Notes under the pieces: generated by a model | What the model was told of the DNA's origin: nothing | The model's input: the letters and a program-made list of their open reading frames with translations, nothing else | The model's database searches: none | Assembly (NCBI RefSeq): GCF_003987145.1 | Contig: NZ_PIPL01000001.1 | Location: forward strand, 1,178,001 to 1,242,000 | DNA from: Aliidiomarina minuta | GTDB taxonomy: Bacteria > Pseudomonadota > Gammaproteobacteria > Enterobacterales > Alteromonadaceae | Reading direction: 5' to 3' | Length of the DNA stretch: 64,000 nt | Translations under genes and position numbers: made by a program | Shown here: positions 52,974-62,222 of the stretch, piece by piece | Position numbering within the stretch: the first letter of the stretch is position 1 | Layout of the letters: each line of letters opens with the position of its first letter

Positions 52974-53273
52974 TTAGTTAGAAGTAGGAACAGTAATAGT
53001 GTAGGTGTTAGTACCGGTACCAGTTACTGTCACTGTGTAGCCGTTGTCATCATCGTCATCATCATCGTCATCTGCTTCTGGTTCAGAAGAAGAGCTGTCA
53101 GCGATAACAGCGATAGCAGCTACGGAAGCTACACCGATACCAGCGTAAGCAGCAGTGCTCAGTCCGCCTGCAGCTGTACCTGGTGCTTGCTCACCGGCAG
53201 CGCCTTGTTGTGCTAATACTGGGCTGGCCGCTAAGCCTAACGCCGCAGCGATTGCAATTGATAATTTAGTCAT
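52974..53273 (-). CDS. YjbE/GfcA-like small secreted protein
   Basis: 99 residues: signal peptide MTKLSIAIAAALGLAASPVL, a Gly/Ala-rich segment with a hydrophobic stretch (AYAGIGVASVAAIAVIA), a run of nine aspartates, and a Thr/Val-rich tail (GYTVTVTGTGTNTYTITV). Small size, low complexity and position ahead of yjbF and gfcC-yjbH match YjbE/GfcA. The acidic run could bind calcium. GAGAGG precedes the ATG. It has a strong promoter and its own terminator. Confidence 0.75.
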   Translation of the reverse strand: MTKLSIAIAAALGLAASPVLAQQGAAGEQAPGTAAGGLSTAAYAGIGVASVAAIAVIADSSSSEPEADDDDDDDDDNGYTVTVTGTGTNTYTITVPTSN

Positions 53274-53398
53274 AAAAATACCTCTCTCTAGAGCTTACTG
53301 ATACATGTATCGTTATTCTTTTGTACTCTTAGCCGAGTAACCAAACTCATCCAATGAGCCGATAGCTCACTTCAAGTACTCGAAATAACTCATTGATA

Positions 53399-53427
53399 AT
53401 AATATGGGTGTGGCAACTAAAGATCAA
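53399..53427 (-). promoter_or_regulatory. Sigma-70 promoter for yjbE and the EPS outer-membrane genes
   Basis: Minus strand: -35 TTGATC (53422-53427), 17-bp spacer, -10 TATTAT (53399-53404). The resulting leader of about 118 nt contains small inverted repeats (TGAGC/GCTCA near 53355) that could form hairpins. Confidence 0.6.
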
Positions 53428-53433
53428 GCTATT

Positions 53434-54825
53434 TTAGAACCTGAACTCCCAGGAAGTCATTAAATTAAAACCATTTTCGCGTTTTTTACGCTCACCCAAA
53501 GTGGGTGCTATCAGCTCATCCGAATATAACTCTACGCCTAGTCCAAATAGAGTATCTCCAAATGGCCTCTGGTACTTTATATCGAATTGCAATCTTTCGA
53601 TGTTTTCACCCGGATTTAAACTGTATTCATTCGCCATATATAGATTAGTATCACCATATTCAGCAAATAGAAGTCTGGTTTGCCAGCCTTCGCCCGTAGC
53701 AGCATGGTTGCGGTAACCAACCACCAAAGACTGTACATGCTGATCGTGGGTGGAACCTATGCTTTGCTGCCAGCGCCGGTAACCGGCCGGATCCCGTTCG
53801 TCATCATAAAAGGCTGCGGGAGTGTCGCTGTATTCAGTAAACACCTGTTGTAAACGCTGGGGGCTGCTAAAACTGAAGTCTGCTCCGACAAGAAGCGCCA
53901 AATCATCAAGTTCTGATTCACTGGAAGCCAGCTCTGAATACACTCCCAGATTAGAACTTAACGAAAAACGAACATCAACACCGCCCATCTGATTACCAGT
54001 ATTATCGTCCAGGGTCAGATTCTGCGGATGACTGCTGCCACCCCACTGGGCCGTATAACTGGCACCTAATTCAATAAAACGAGCGGGCCGTATGCTCAAA
54101 CGAACGCCGCCCATCTGAATATCGCCTAACTCACCAGCACGCTGGGTACGACCCACAAAAGCCGTAGCGTGCCAGTTACCTGCAAGACTCAACAGAGGCA
54201 ATGAACTGGCATCATCGCGTAAACGATTGATACGCAACGCCTGCACGGGCCGTGCGTTGGTTGATAATACCAAAGCGCTGTCCTGTCCCGGCCCCCACCA
54301 TACCGGCATCTGGTCGGCACTCAAGGCCCAGTTGCCTAGCGTCGTGGCCAGATAACTGCCATCAAATATATAACTTTTATCATCACTGCTACCACTACGA
54401 AAGCTGGTTTGAATACGTGCTGCACTGTGTTCCCACTGAAAACTACGCGACGCCGTAAATGCACCTTTTTCGTGGTAACTATCACCAAAGCTTTGTAGAC
54501 GCTCTTCGTCGCTATTGGCACTCAAGCGCACGCGACTGACCTGGCTCTGTTGAGCAAACTGCAGAGCCGCACGCACCCGGTAATAAGCAAAAAGCTCACT
54601 GTCATCAAGCCAGCCCGGATTTATTTCACGTAAATCACGGGCTATACCGCTCCACATAAGCGGGTAAGTATTTACCGTACCGCGTAAATAACCAGCATCG
54701 GCAAGCTGTTGAATGCTTATACGAAGATAAATATCATCGGCTTCCGCCCAGGGGGCGGCCACAGCCACTGAAGTAATTCCGCTGGCCAACAAGGCGCCCA
54801 GCGCTATGCTAGAAAATCGTTTCAC
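53434..54825 (-). CDS. wzi: Capsule assembly protein, Wzi family
   Basis: 463 residues: signal peptide (ALLASGITSVAVAAPWAEAD), then LRISIQQLADAGYLRGTVNT and PLMWSGIARDL, characteristic of Wzi, followed by an 18-strand-type barrel with YLATTLGNWALSADQMPVWW and GVELYSDELIAP, ending in an aromatic residue (SWEFRF). Wzi anchors or organises capsule at the outer membrane. It ends 7 bp from the yjbE promoter. A 9-bp gap separates it from the export gene upstream. Confidence 0.85.
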   Translation of the reverse strand: MKRFSSIALGALLASGITSVAVAAPWAEADDIYLRISIQQLADAGYLRGTVNTYPLMWSGIARDLREINPGWLDDSELFAYYRVRAALQFAQQSQVSRVRLSANSDEERLQSFGDSYHEKGAFTASRSFQWEHSAARIQTSFRSGSSDDKSYIFDGSYLATTLGNWALSADQMPVWWGPGQDSALVLSTNARPVQALRINRLRDDASSLPLLSLAGNWHATAFVGRTQRAGELGDIQMGGVRLSIRPARFIELGASYTAQWGGSSHPQNLTLDDNTGNQMGGVDVRFSLSSNLGVYSELASSESELDDLALLVGADFSFSSPQRLQQVFTEYSDTPAAFYDDERDPAGYRRWQQSIGSTHDQHVQSLVVGYRNHAATGEGWQTRLLFAEYGDTNLYMANEYSLNPGENIERLQFDIKYQRPFGDTLFGLGVELYSDELIAPTLGERKKRENGFNLMTSWEFRF

Positions 54826-54834
54826 AGGCTCACC

Positions 54835-57585
54835 TTAAATATTGCTAATAGCGGCAAAAGCAACGGCTGAATTATAAATAATATTGGTGACCCGCGACCA
54901 TAGCTCAAGGTTCTCACTGTATGTCGTGTCCAGCGGTACCACAATAGCGTCGCCCGGACGTAATTCCGCTGACGCACCATGACTAAACCAGCCACGGCGT
55001 TGACGGTGTGGTTCGATAGCACCATTGGCCTTGACGACATAAATGCGTCTCTCATCCGCTTTTTGCTTAGTGCCACCACTCATATTGATATAATCAGTCA
55101 CAGTCAGGTCACGGTCAAAGCGGTAAGAAGTGGCCATTTGTACTTCGCCGAGAATGCTTATCGAGTCCTGACGCGAAGGCACATGCAAGGTATCGCCGTC
55201 TTTCAGAGTAATATCGCCAGCCTGGCTCTCGCCAGCCAGAATTCGGGGCAGGTCGATAATTAAACGGCCAACAGGTTCAACGGCCATCAAATCAGCCAGC
55301 AAGGTTCGCATTTGCTCGTAAGACTGGTTACTGCCACCCGTACCGGTAATAGCATTACTGGCAATTTCACGCTGCAGCTCTTCGGCCAACATAGTCATAC
55401 GACGGCGTTCCTGCTCACGCAGTTCGTCTCGGGTAAATACCGCACCATCCAGAAAAGCAAAGTCTGTAAAGCCACCGGCCCGTTCAACTAAAGCAGAAAG
55501 GCTTTCGCCGCGGCGAATCGCATAAGTGCCGGGGAAACGAACTTCGCCGCGCAGGGTTACTTCATAGGTATTCTGCCATTCCGGAATGCTCAGCACATTC
55601 AGGCGATCTCGCCCCTGCAACGCGATGTCTTCATTGCCAAGAATCACATCCAGTAAATCAAAAGGCATGTATTCAGTTTCTGCCTGCCCACCCTTGAGGT
55701 TTATGCGTGTCACTTCAGCGCGTTGCAGGTAAGCTGAGTCTTTCAAACCACCAGCGGCAGAAATTAAACGACTGGCACTGGCATTCTGCACCAGCGGATA
55801 CACACCCGGGTGATTAACTTCACCAGCGACATAAACAAAAGGTGTATTACCGCTTTCGGTACGCTGGCGCTGCAACCGCTGCATGATAGGATCCAGCAGA
55901 TTTTCGCGTGAATATTCAGCCAGATCCTCATCGGCAACCCGGCCTTCATCCTGGTCTGGTGTACCGAATAATTCACGCAACGGCGTAAGGCGTTCTGCAC
56001 GCTCACGCTCCTCACGCGCTTCACGGTCACTGTTTTCTTTCTCCCGCACCAAGTCACGCAGGAAAGCACGGCGGTAATCGGCTAAAAGCTCCTGCCGTTC
56101 TTCCTGCTCACGCTCCTGTTTTGAGCGCGTCAAACGGGAAAGTTTTTCCTGTTCTTCCGCTTTTGTCTGGTAACGACTGAAAATAACCAGCTGATCACGT
56201 TCATTAAGCTCCAGGTTTTCACCCCGGTCACCGTCAATAGCTAAAGCGACATCAAACTGATAAACACGCAGTTCACGACGCGGGCCATGCTCGCGCACCA
56301 CCAGACCATAACTTAAATCCGCCTGTTCTAATAAGTCATGACGGCTGCTACGCAGAATATCGTTAATACGCAGGCCTTCCTGCCATTCATACTGCCCTGG
56401 GCGACTCACAGCACCTACGACTAATAAACTATTATCCAGGCCTTCAGATACTTCTCTCAGTACAATTTCATCGCCCCCCTGCACGCTGCGCTGCAGGTGA
56501 TCCTGCGAGGACAAATCTAAAGTTGTCATCTGACGGCGTCCGTCGCGTACACGTCGCACCTGTGTGGAAGGCAAATAGGCTTCAGCTTTGGCACCACCGG
56601 CCAGTTTGAGTGCGTCTTCAAGGGTTTCACCACCTTTCAGCTCATACATAGCCGGGCGGTTGACCTCGCCTTTAACGGTAATCATATCGCCGCGTGGCGG
56701 AATGAACACCACATCGCCGCTTTGCAAAATGCGATCCGCAGAGGCATCGCCGCGCATCAAGAGGTCATATAAATCAAATTCCGACTCCACATTACCGCCA
56801 CGCATTAAGCGCACTGAGCGTAAAGATGCAATGTCAGAGACACCGCCTGCTACATATAAAGCCTGGCTGATAGTAGACAAAGAACTGACTGTATAAGCAC
56901 CCGGCTGGTAGGCTTCACCTACGATGAAAATCTGAATAGAACGCAACTCGCCCATAGAAACGGCTACCTGGAAGCCTATCAGACGTTCTCTGACCCGGTG
57001 TTGGATAAGCTCCTGCATAGCGCTGTAAGTCAAGCCAGCTACGTTCATTTCGCCTAAACGCGGAATCACAACTTTGCCTTCACGATCAATAATCAGGTTA
57101 TGAACCGTATCTTCCTGACCAAAGAGTTGCACCTTGATGCTATCCCCTACGCCCATAATATAATTAGAAGGCACTGGTGCATGAGAGGTGGGGGCAAAGG
57201 TACTGGGCTGAGCGGCAAACATGTCATAACCAAACGGCCGTATGACTTCATCATCACGGGTAAACTGGCGTTCCAGATCTTCCGGAATAATAGGTTCACC
57301 GGTATGGTCAAAACGCGTCCCCCGAGGGAATACCAAATCCCTTTCTTGTTGTTCGCGCTGCTCAGCCTGACTATCCTGTCGATCCATCTGATCGAGCATG
57401 TCAATATCCACGCCAAACTGACGGGCCAACTGCTCCTGCTGAGCACGGGGTAAACTACGCAGCTGTTCAATTTGCGCCTGACTGGGCATTTGCTGAGCCT
57501 GGGCGCTATTAAACAGCACATCGAATGAAAAACTAACACTTAAAGCCAGGCCTGCTAAGGCGCTAAAAATCAAACCACGTTTCAC
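54835..57585 (-). CDS. Long SLBB-domain polysaccharide export protein (Wza-like)
   Basis: About 916 residues from a GTG at 57585 with AAGGGG eight bases upstream; ATG 57615 is the alternative. Signal peptide (IFSALAGLALSVSF), then the polysaccharide export motif NYIMGVGDSIKVQLFGQEDT near 145, and several SLBB domains (FIVGEAYQPGAYTVSSLSTI; VKGEVNRPAMYELKGGETLE; VAGEVNHPGVYPLVQNASAS; LRGEVRFPGTYAIRRGESLS; ILGEVQMATSYRFD). A charged coiled coil (about 470-540) interrupts the series. More than twice the length of E. coli Wza and without a clear lipobox, so it is a long SLBB variant of the export channel. Confidence 0.87.
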   Translation of the reverse strand: MKRGLIFSALAGLALSVSFSFDVLFNSAQAQQMPSQAQIEQLRSLPRAQQEQLARQFGVDIDMLDQMDRQDSQAEQREQQERDLVFPRGTRFDHTGEPIIPEDLERQFTRDDEVIRPFGYDMFAAQPSTFAPTSHAPVPSNYIMGVGDSIKVQLFGQEDTVHNLIIDREGKVVIPRLGEMNVAGLTYSAMQELIQHRVRERLIGFQVAVSMGELRSIQIFIVGEAYQPGAYTVSSLSTISQALYVAGGVSDIASLRSVRLMRGGNVESEFDLYDLLMRGDASADRILQSGDVVFIPPRGDMITVKGEVNRPAMYELKGGETLEDALKLAGGAKAEAYLPSTQVRRVRDGRRQMTTLDLSSQDHLQRSVQGGDEIVLREVSEGLDNSLLVVGAVSRPGQYEWQEGLRINDILRSSRHDLLEQADLSYGLVVREHGPRRELRVYQFDVALAIDGDRGENLELNERDQLVIFSRYQTKAEEQEKLSRLTRSKQEREQEERQELLADYRRAFLRDLVREKENSDREAREERERAERLTPLRELFGTPDQDEGRVADEDLAEYSRENLLDPIMQRLQRQRTESGNTPFVYVAGEVNHPGVYPLVQNASASRLISAAGGLKDSAYLQRAEVTRINLKGGQAETEYMPFDLLDVILGNEDIALQGRDRLNVLSIPEWQNTYEVTLRGEVRFPGTYAIRRGESLSALVERAGGFTDFAFLDGAVFTRDELREQERRRMTMLAEELQREIASNAITGTGGSNQSYEQMRTLLADLMAVEPVGRLIIDLPRILAGESQAGDITLKDGDTLHVPSRQDSISILGEVQMATSYRFDRDLTVTDYINMSGGTKQKADERRIYVVKANGAIEPHRQRRGWFSHGASAELRPGDAIVVPLDTTYSENLELWSRVTNIIYNSAVAFAAISNI

Positions 57586-57635
57586 GTACGTATCCCCTTG
57601 AATATGCCAATGCATACCATTTTAATCATAATCCC

Positions 57636-57730
57636 GTACGGCAGGCCACGCCTGCCATTTCAATATTCTTTCGTAGGGCAGGCTCGGCCTGCCGTTCCGA
57701 TGTTTATTCGGCAGGCGAAGCCTGCCCTAC
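57636..57730. repeat. REP cluster A5 (three palindromes)
   Basis: CGGCAGGCCACGCCTGCC (57639), GTAGGGCAGGCTCGGCCTGC (57673) and CGGCAGGCGAAGCCTGCC (57709) in alternating orientation, ending 1 bp before the stop codon of the sugar dehydratase. Same family as A1-A4. Confidence 0.9.
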
Positions 57731-57731
57731 C

Positions 57732-59678
57732 TCATTTCTCGCAGGGTATTGATTCAATAACCACGTCGCCGTTGTTATACATTAAATCATTAATACCGCT
57801 GGACGGCGCAAATCCTAACGGCGCCTGCTGTAGCAGCTCATGAATGCCGTCTATTGTAAGGTCACTGCAATAAGTGTCCAGTTTTTCTAATAAGAGTTCA
57901 ATATCAGCCCAGGGCAATGCAATTTCACTGGCCGTCATAATACGAGGATGGTCAGTCAATTGCACATCATCGCCAATCAACAGCTCTTCATATAATTTTT
58001 CACCAGGGCGCAAACCGCTATAAACAATTTCAATGTCGCCATCGGGATTATTCACATCTCTGACTTCTAAGCCCATCAAACGAATCAGCTTACGGGCCAG
58101 ATAATCAATTTTAACAGGCTCGCCCATATCCAGAACAAAAACATCGCCACCCTTGCCGTCGGTTTCACGAGCCGCAAGCGTACCCATAGCGCCCGCTTGA
58201 ATCACCAGCTGAGCTGCTTCTGGAATGGTCATAAAATAACGGGTGATCTCAGGGTCAGTAACCGTAACAGGACCACCATCAATAATCTGCTGACGAAACA
58301 AAGGCACCACAGACCCGGATGAACCCAGCACATTACCAAAACGCACCATAGCAAAACGAGTGTTATTGCCTTCGCGCTTCGCCATGCCCTGCAATACCAA
58401 CTCCGACATGCGCTTAGTAGCGCCCATCACATTCGTGGGACGCACTGCTTTGTCGGTAGAAATCAGAACAAAATCTTTAACGCCGTTTGCCGTGGCCGCT
58501 TCAGCGACATTCCAGGTACCGAAAATATTGTTGCGTACACCCTCAACAACATTGTATTCCACCATAGGTACATGCTTATAAGCGGCAGCATGATAGACCG
58601 TATCCACCGCGTAGTGCTGCATCACTTTGGCCAGGCGTGAACGATTCTGTATTGAGCACAACACCGGCTGTAAGCTGACCTGCAATTGCTCGGTGGCTAT
58701 AAGATCAGCAAGTTCCCGCTCAATGGCATACAGATTAAACTCAGAAGCTTCCAGTAAGATTAAAATTTCCGGCTCATACTGCACGATCTGGCGACAGAGC
58801 TCAGAACCAATAGAACCGCCGGCACCAGTAACCAGCACCTGTTTGCCGAAAATATTGGTATTCATTAAGGCTTTACGGGGTTTCACTGGATCACGACCAA
58901 GTAAATCTTCAATGCGCACATCCTGCAGCTCATCAATAGACATGTCGCCATCAACCATATCCGCCATGCCAGGAATACTCTGTACTGTGACTTTTAAGGG
59001 TTCCAGAAAGTCCAGGATTTCTTTACGGCGGGCACGAGAGACACTAGGAATAGCAAGCAGCACACGGCGTGCTTCACAACGGTTGATAGCGGCTTCAATG
59101 CTAACAGGAGAGTAAACCGACAACCCCAGAATAGAAGACCCTTGCAGGGTCTTGTCATCATCAACAAAACAAACCGGATGGAATTCAGCGCCGTTAATTA
59201 AAGCCTGGGCCAACTGGCGCCCGGCAGAACCCGCGCCATAAATAATCACCCGTTCTTTTTCCCGGTTGGCGCGCCTCTCAAACAGCGAACGCATTAACAA
59301 CCGCGAGCCCCCGATCAATATCAATGACATCAACGCATAATTGATAATGACACTATAAGGAACCGCCGCATTCAAAAAGTAAACCGCAATAGCGAGCACC
59401 AGGCTCGAGCTTAATACGCCCAGGCTCACCACTAAAAGTGCTGAAAGCGCCATAAAGCGCACCACCGCCCGATACAAACCAAAGCGAGCGAAGAGCAGCA
59501 TGGAAACAGGAATCGCAATAGCAATCGCCCAAAGCACGTCGGGATCTTCAGGCCAGTAGAAAGACTCGTAACGCACGCAAAGCGCGAAGGCATAAGCAAA
59601 GAGCAACGCCAACACGTCAAAACAAAGTGCTATTAAACGTTTACTGGTGCGGGAGAAAGAAAGCAGTTTTTGCAGCAT
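57732..59678 (-). CDS. Nucleotide-sugar 4,6-dehydratase, WbpM/FlaA1/CapD type
   Basis: 648 residues: four N-terminal membrane helices (about 15-130), a first Rossmann domain (VIIYGAGSAGRQLAQALING, about 145), and a catalytic SDR domain from about 290 (VLVTGAGGSIGSELCRQIVQ; YHAAAYKHVPMVEYNV; LISTDKAVRPTNVMGATKRM). The Ser-Met-Lys triad, with Met in place of the usual Tyr, is that of WbpM-class UDP-GlcNAc C6 dehydratases. It produces a 4-keto-6-deoxy sugar for the glycan. Inner membrane. Confidence 0.9.
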   Translation of the reverse strand: MLQKLLSFSRTSKRLIALCFDVLALLFAYAFALCVRYESFYWPEDPDVLWAIAIAIPVSMLLFARFGLYRAVVRFMALSALLVVSLGVLSSSLVLAIAVYFLNAAVPYSVIINYALMSLILIGGSRLLMRSLFERRANREKERVIIYGAGSAGRQLAQALINGAEFHPVCFVDDDKTLQGSSILGLSVYSPVSIEAAINRCEARRVLLAIPSVSRARRKEILDFLEPLKVTVQSIPGMADMVDGDMSIDELQDVRIEDLLGRDPVKPRKALMNTNIFGKQVLVTGAGGSIGSELCRQIVQYEPEILILLEASEFNLYAIERELADLIATEQLQVSLQPVLCSIQNRSRLAKVMQHYAVDTVYHAAAYKHVPMVEYNVVEGVRNNIFGTWNVAEAATANGVKDFVLISTDKAVRPTNVMGATKRMSELVLQGMAKREGNNTRFAMVRFGNVLGSSGSVVPLFRQQIIDGGPVTVTDPEITRYFMTIPEAAQLVIQAGAMGTLAARETDGKGGDVFVLDMGEPVKIDYLARKLIRLMGLEVRDVNNPDGDIEIVYSGLRPGEKLYEELLIGDDVQLTDHPRIMTASEIALPWADIELLLEKLDTYCSDLTIDGIHELLQQAPLGFAPSSGINDLMYNNGDVVIESIPCEK

Positions 59679-59684
59679 TATAGG

Positions 59685-60233
59685 TTACTTAACTCTGTCG
59701 CCTGAGCCTTTGCCCAGAACTGTCATTATGATGAGTTTAAAGTAGTTCACTAACGTTAAGTTCTTCAGCATTTTCGCATCCGTTTGTGCCAACAACCGCG
59801 GCCGTGACATATCAATATCGTTGACCTGAGCCAAGCCAGTAATGCCAGGGCGTACTTTAAATACACCGCGCTTTTCGCGCTCTTCGATAAGTTCTTCCTG
59901 GTTAAACAAGCAAGGCCGCGGACCGACCAGACTCATATCGCCTTTTAGGACATTCCAAAGCTGGGGAAGTTCGTCTAACTTAGTGCGGCGCAAAAAGTGA
60001 CCGAATTTAGTTATTGAATCCGCACTGGCCAAATGGCTGGCCACGCTAGCGGTATCTTTGCGCATGGTTCTGAACTTAACCAGGGTAAAAGGTTTTTGAA
60101 GACGCCCTACCCGTTTTTGTAAAAACAACGGGGATCCCGTATCAAAAAGGCCAACGATAAAAAGAATAATCAGCACTGGAAACCCCAGTATCAAGCCTAT
60201 AAGAGAAAAAAGGAAATCAAATATTCTTAGCAT
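59685..60233 (-). CDS. Monotopic phosphoglycosyl transferase (initiating sugar transferase)
   Basis: 182 residues, the minimal PglC-like form. A single N-terminal reentrant hydrophobic segment (FLFSLIGLILGFPVLIILFI), then FTLVKFRTMR, the catalytic Asp-Glu pair in TKLDELPQLWNVLKGDMSLV followed by GPRP, and RPGITGLAQV. It transfers a sugar phosphate from a UDP-sugar to undecaprenyl phosphate, starting repeat-unit assembly. It sits 6 bp from the dehydratase gene that probably makes its sugar. Confidence 0.92.
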   Translation of the reverse strand: MLRIFDFLFSLIGLILGFPVLIILFIVGLFDTGSPLFLQKRVGRLQKPFTLVKFRTMRKDTASVASHLASADSITKFGHFLRRTKLDELPQLWNVLKGDMSLVGPRPCLFNQEELIEEREKRGVFKVRPGITGLAQVNDIDMSRPRLLAQTDAKMLKNLTLVNYFKLIIMTVLGKGSGDRVK

Positions 60234-60242
60234 TTTGCAGGG

Positions 60243-61190
60243 CTATCCTTTGTCTTGATTTGAATTATTAAACTCTGTTGTAACACAGTCCTGAATCCCC
60301 TGTTCAAAAGACACCACAGGCTCCCAATTGAGGGTACGCCTGGTGTAACTGATATCAAGCTGTAAGTTTCCAAATAGTCTGTCTGCAACGGCCTTCTTAC
60401 CTAGTAGTCGGGCAGCCACACGCATGAATGACACAGGATAGGGCCACAACCGAGGTTCATTACCATAGGCTTTTGTTAAAGAGTCAAGTAACTCTCTAGT
60501 GGACACATCATGGTCATCGCTAACCAAAAAGGTGTCATTCAAAGATTCCGGATATTTAACACAAGTGACAATCAAATCGACCAGGTTATCCAATGCTACC
60601 AGACTTCTTTTATTATCAACCGATTTAAATGGTAGCGGTAGGTTACGTTTCGCAATATTCATTAATGACTTAAAGTTACCTTTAACACCAGGGCCATACA
60701 CCAACGGCGGACGAATAATAACCAGGTCAGTTTCAGAGCCAGAAAGCTCCTGCTGTAATGCAACCTCAGCCTCTCGTTTCGACTCTCCATATAGGTCTTC
60801 CGGTAAACACTGGCTTTCACAGGTATAAACCTGATTAGCTGCAGTGCTCTCGCCTATGGCTTTTACCGAACTTAAAAATATAAAACGTTTTACGCCAAGC
60901 TCTTTTGCCTGACGAGCCAGCCTCTGAGCCGCAGTTACATTTAAGGTTCTGACCTTTTCTCTAAACGCATCATCGCTTTGTGCCGGAACGTGAGCAAGTG
61001 CAGCGCAATGCACAACAACATCAACACCTTCAAGAGCTGGTTTCCAGTTCTCTGTATCCAATGGCATGCTTTTCACTTCGTCACGAGCATGACGTGCGGT
61101 GCGCATAACAATAAAGTTACGCTCTGACAACGCTTGGCTCAAAGGTGCGCCTATGAAACCAGTGGCGCCAGTAACCAAGACTTTAGTCAC
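60243..61190 (-). CDS. NAD-dependent epimerase/dehydratase (SDR), first copy
   Basis: 315 residues, extended SDR. Dinucleotide site MTKVLVTGATGFIGAPLSQA, Ser in FIFLSSVKAIGES, and YGESKREAE (Tyr-x3-Lys). Its position next to the phosphoglycosyl transferase and the WbpM-like dehydratase suggests that it reduces or epimerises the 4-keto sugar, as WbpK-like enzymes do (inference). About a third of residues appear shared with the SDR at 61290, so the two are probably paralogues. Confidence 0.85.
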   Translation of the reverse strand: MTKVLVTGATGFIGAPLSQALSERNFIVMRTARHARDEVKSMPLDTENWKPALEGVDVVVHCAALAHVPAQSDDAFREKVRTLNVTAAQRLARQAKELGVKRFIFLSSVKAIGESTAANQVYTCESQCLPEDLYGESKREAEVALQQELSGSETDLVIIRPPLVYGPGVKGNFKSLMNIAKRNLPLPFKSVDNKRSLVALDNLVDLIVTCVKYPESLNDTFLVSDDHDVSTRELLDSLTKAYGNEPRLWPYPVSFMRVAARLLGKKAVADRLFGNLQLDISYTRRTLNWEPVVSFEQGIQDCVTTEFNNSNQDKG

Positions 61191-61289
61191 ACAACCTCCA
61201 GATAAAATGTCAGGGGCGAAATAAAACCACTGATAATGTACGCTTTAAACCCAAATAAAAAATCAAATAATCGTATCAATCTTAACATC

Positions 61290-62222
61290 TCAGTTCTTTA
61301 CTCGTTTTAAATAAGCTCGCGCTGCCAGATATAATGCCTCGGAAGCAGATAAGGGAGGTTGCCAATCAAAGGTTGCTTTTGCCTTTTTGTTCGAAATTAC
61401 CAGGTTTCCACACAGTTGTTGATACATCGCAGCTTTCCCTGTTAATTGTGCTCCCGTCTTGATTAAGCCAGGCGCTACAGCCGAGTTATTATTTGACCGC
61501 CCCAGCCCTTCTCGTAAAGCTTCGATAATCTCCGCCATCGAGACTGTCTCGTCATCAGCAAGCACATATGTGCCCGCATGGCTCTCCTGAGTCTGGAGTA
61601 TACGAATTACAAAATCGGACAGATTTTCAATACTTAGCATGGACCTCGAGTTATCCACTTTCGCAAACGGCAGGGGGAGTGGGCTATCCGCTAATTGTAG
61701 TAATTTTCTGAAATTGCCCGGCGCATCTGCACCATAAACAAGCGGCGGACGAATTATTAACAACTCACATTCTGAGCTTTCAAAAACCGAGATTAACCCA
61801 CATTCAGCTTCGTATTTGGAGAGCGCGTAGTCATTAGCTGGCTCAATCTTTGATTTCTCATCAATTACATCGCTACCATCACTACTACTTCCATCGCCGG
61901 AAACGCCAATCGTACTAAAGAAAATAAATCTTTTAACACCTGCCTCAATAGCCTGCTTAGCCAGACTCAAAGTACCCGCGGTATTAACCTCTCTGAACCA
62001 GTCAAGGCGCTCACCTTTAGGACGATGTTTTGCATGCGCTCGGGCTGCCAGGTGAATGACTTGGTCTACGCCTTGTAACAGCTGATACCAATCGGTGTCT
62101 TGACCAATTGAACCTACCTGAGCACGGGTCGCTGGCACCACCTCATACTTTTCCCCTGAAACTGATTTACAGAGCTTCGAACCAATAAAGCCGTTAGCAC
62201 CTGTGATCAGTACTTTTGTCAT
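61290..62222 (-). CDS. NAD-dependent epimerase/dehydratase (SDR), second copy
   Basis: 310 residues: MTKVLITGANGFIGSKLCKS, Ser in RFIFFSTIGVSGDGSS and Tyr-Lys in ANDYALSKYEAE, with RPPLVYGADAPGNFRKLLQL and LPLPFAKVDNSRSMLSIENL, which align directly with segments of the first copy. It overlaps the glycosyltransferase gene by 4 bp. Which copy acts on which sugar cannot be decided. The 99-bp gap before the first copy holds no gene. Confidence 0.85.
   Translation of the reverse strand: MTKVLITGANGFIGSKLCKSVSGEKYEVVPATRAQVGSIGQDTDWYQLLQGVDQVIHLAARAHAKHRPKGERLDWFREVNTAGTLSLAKQAIEAGVKRFIFFSTIGVSGDGSSSDGSDVIDEKSKIEPANDYALSKYEAECGLISVFESSECELLIIRPPLVYGADAPGNFRKLLQLADSPLPLPFAKVDNSRSMLSIENLSDFVIRILQTQESHAGTYVLADDETVSMAEIIEALREGLGRSNNNSAVAPGLIKTGAQLTGKAAMYQQLCGNLVISNKKAKATFDWQPPLSASEALYLAARAYLKRVKN

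Noticed and set aside
53041..53070. Possible phase-variable trinucleotide repeat (GAT/GAC run) in the yjbE-like gene
   Set aside because: Changes in a triplet repeat would alter only the length of the Asp run and keep the frame, so there is no on/off switching.
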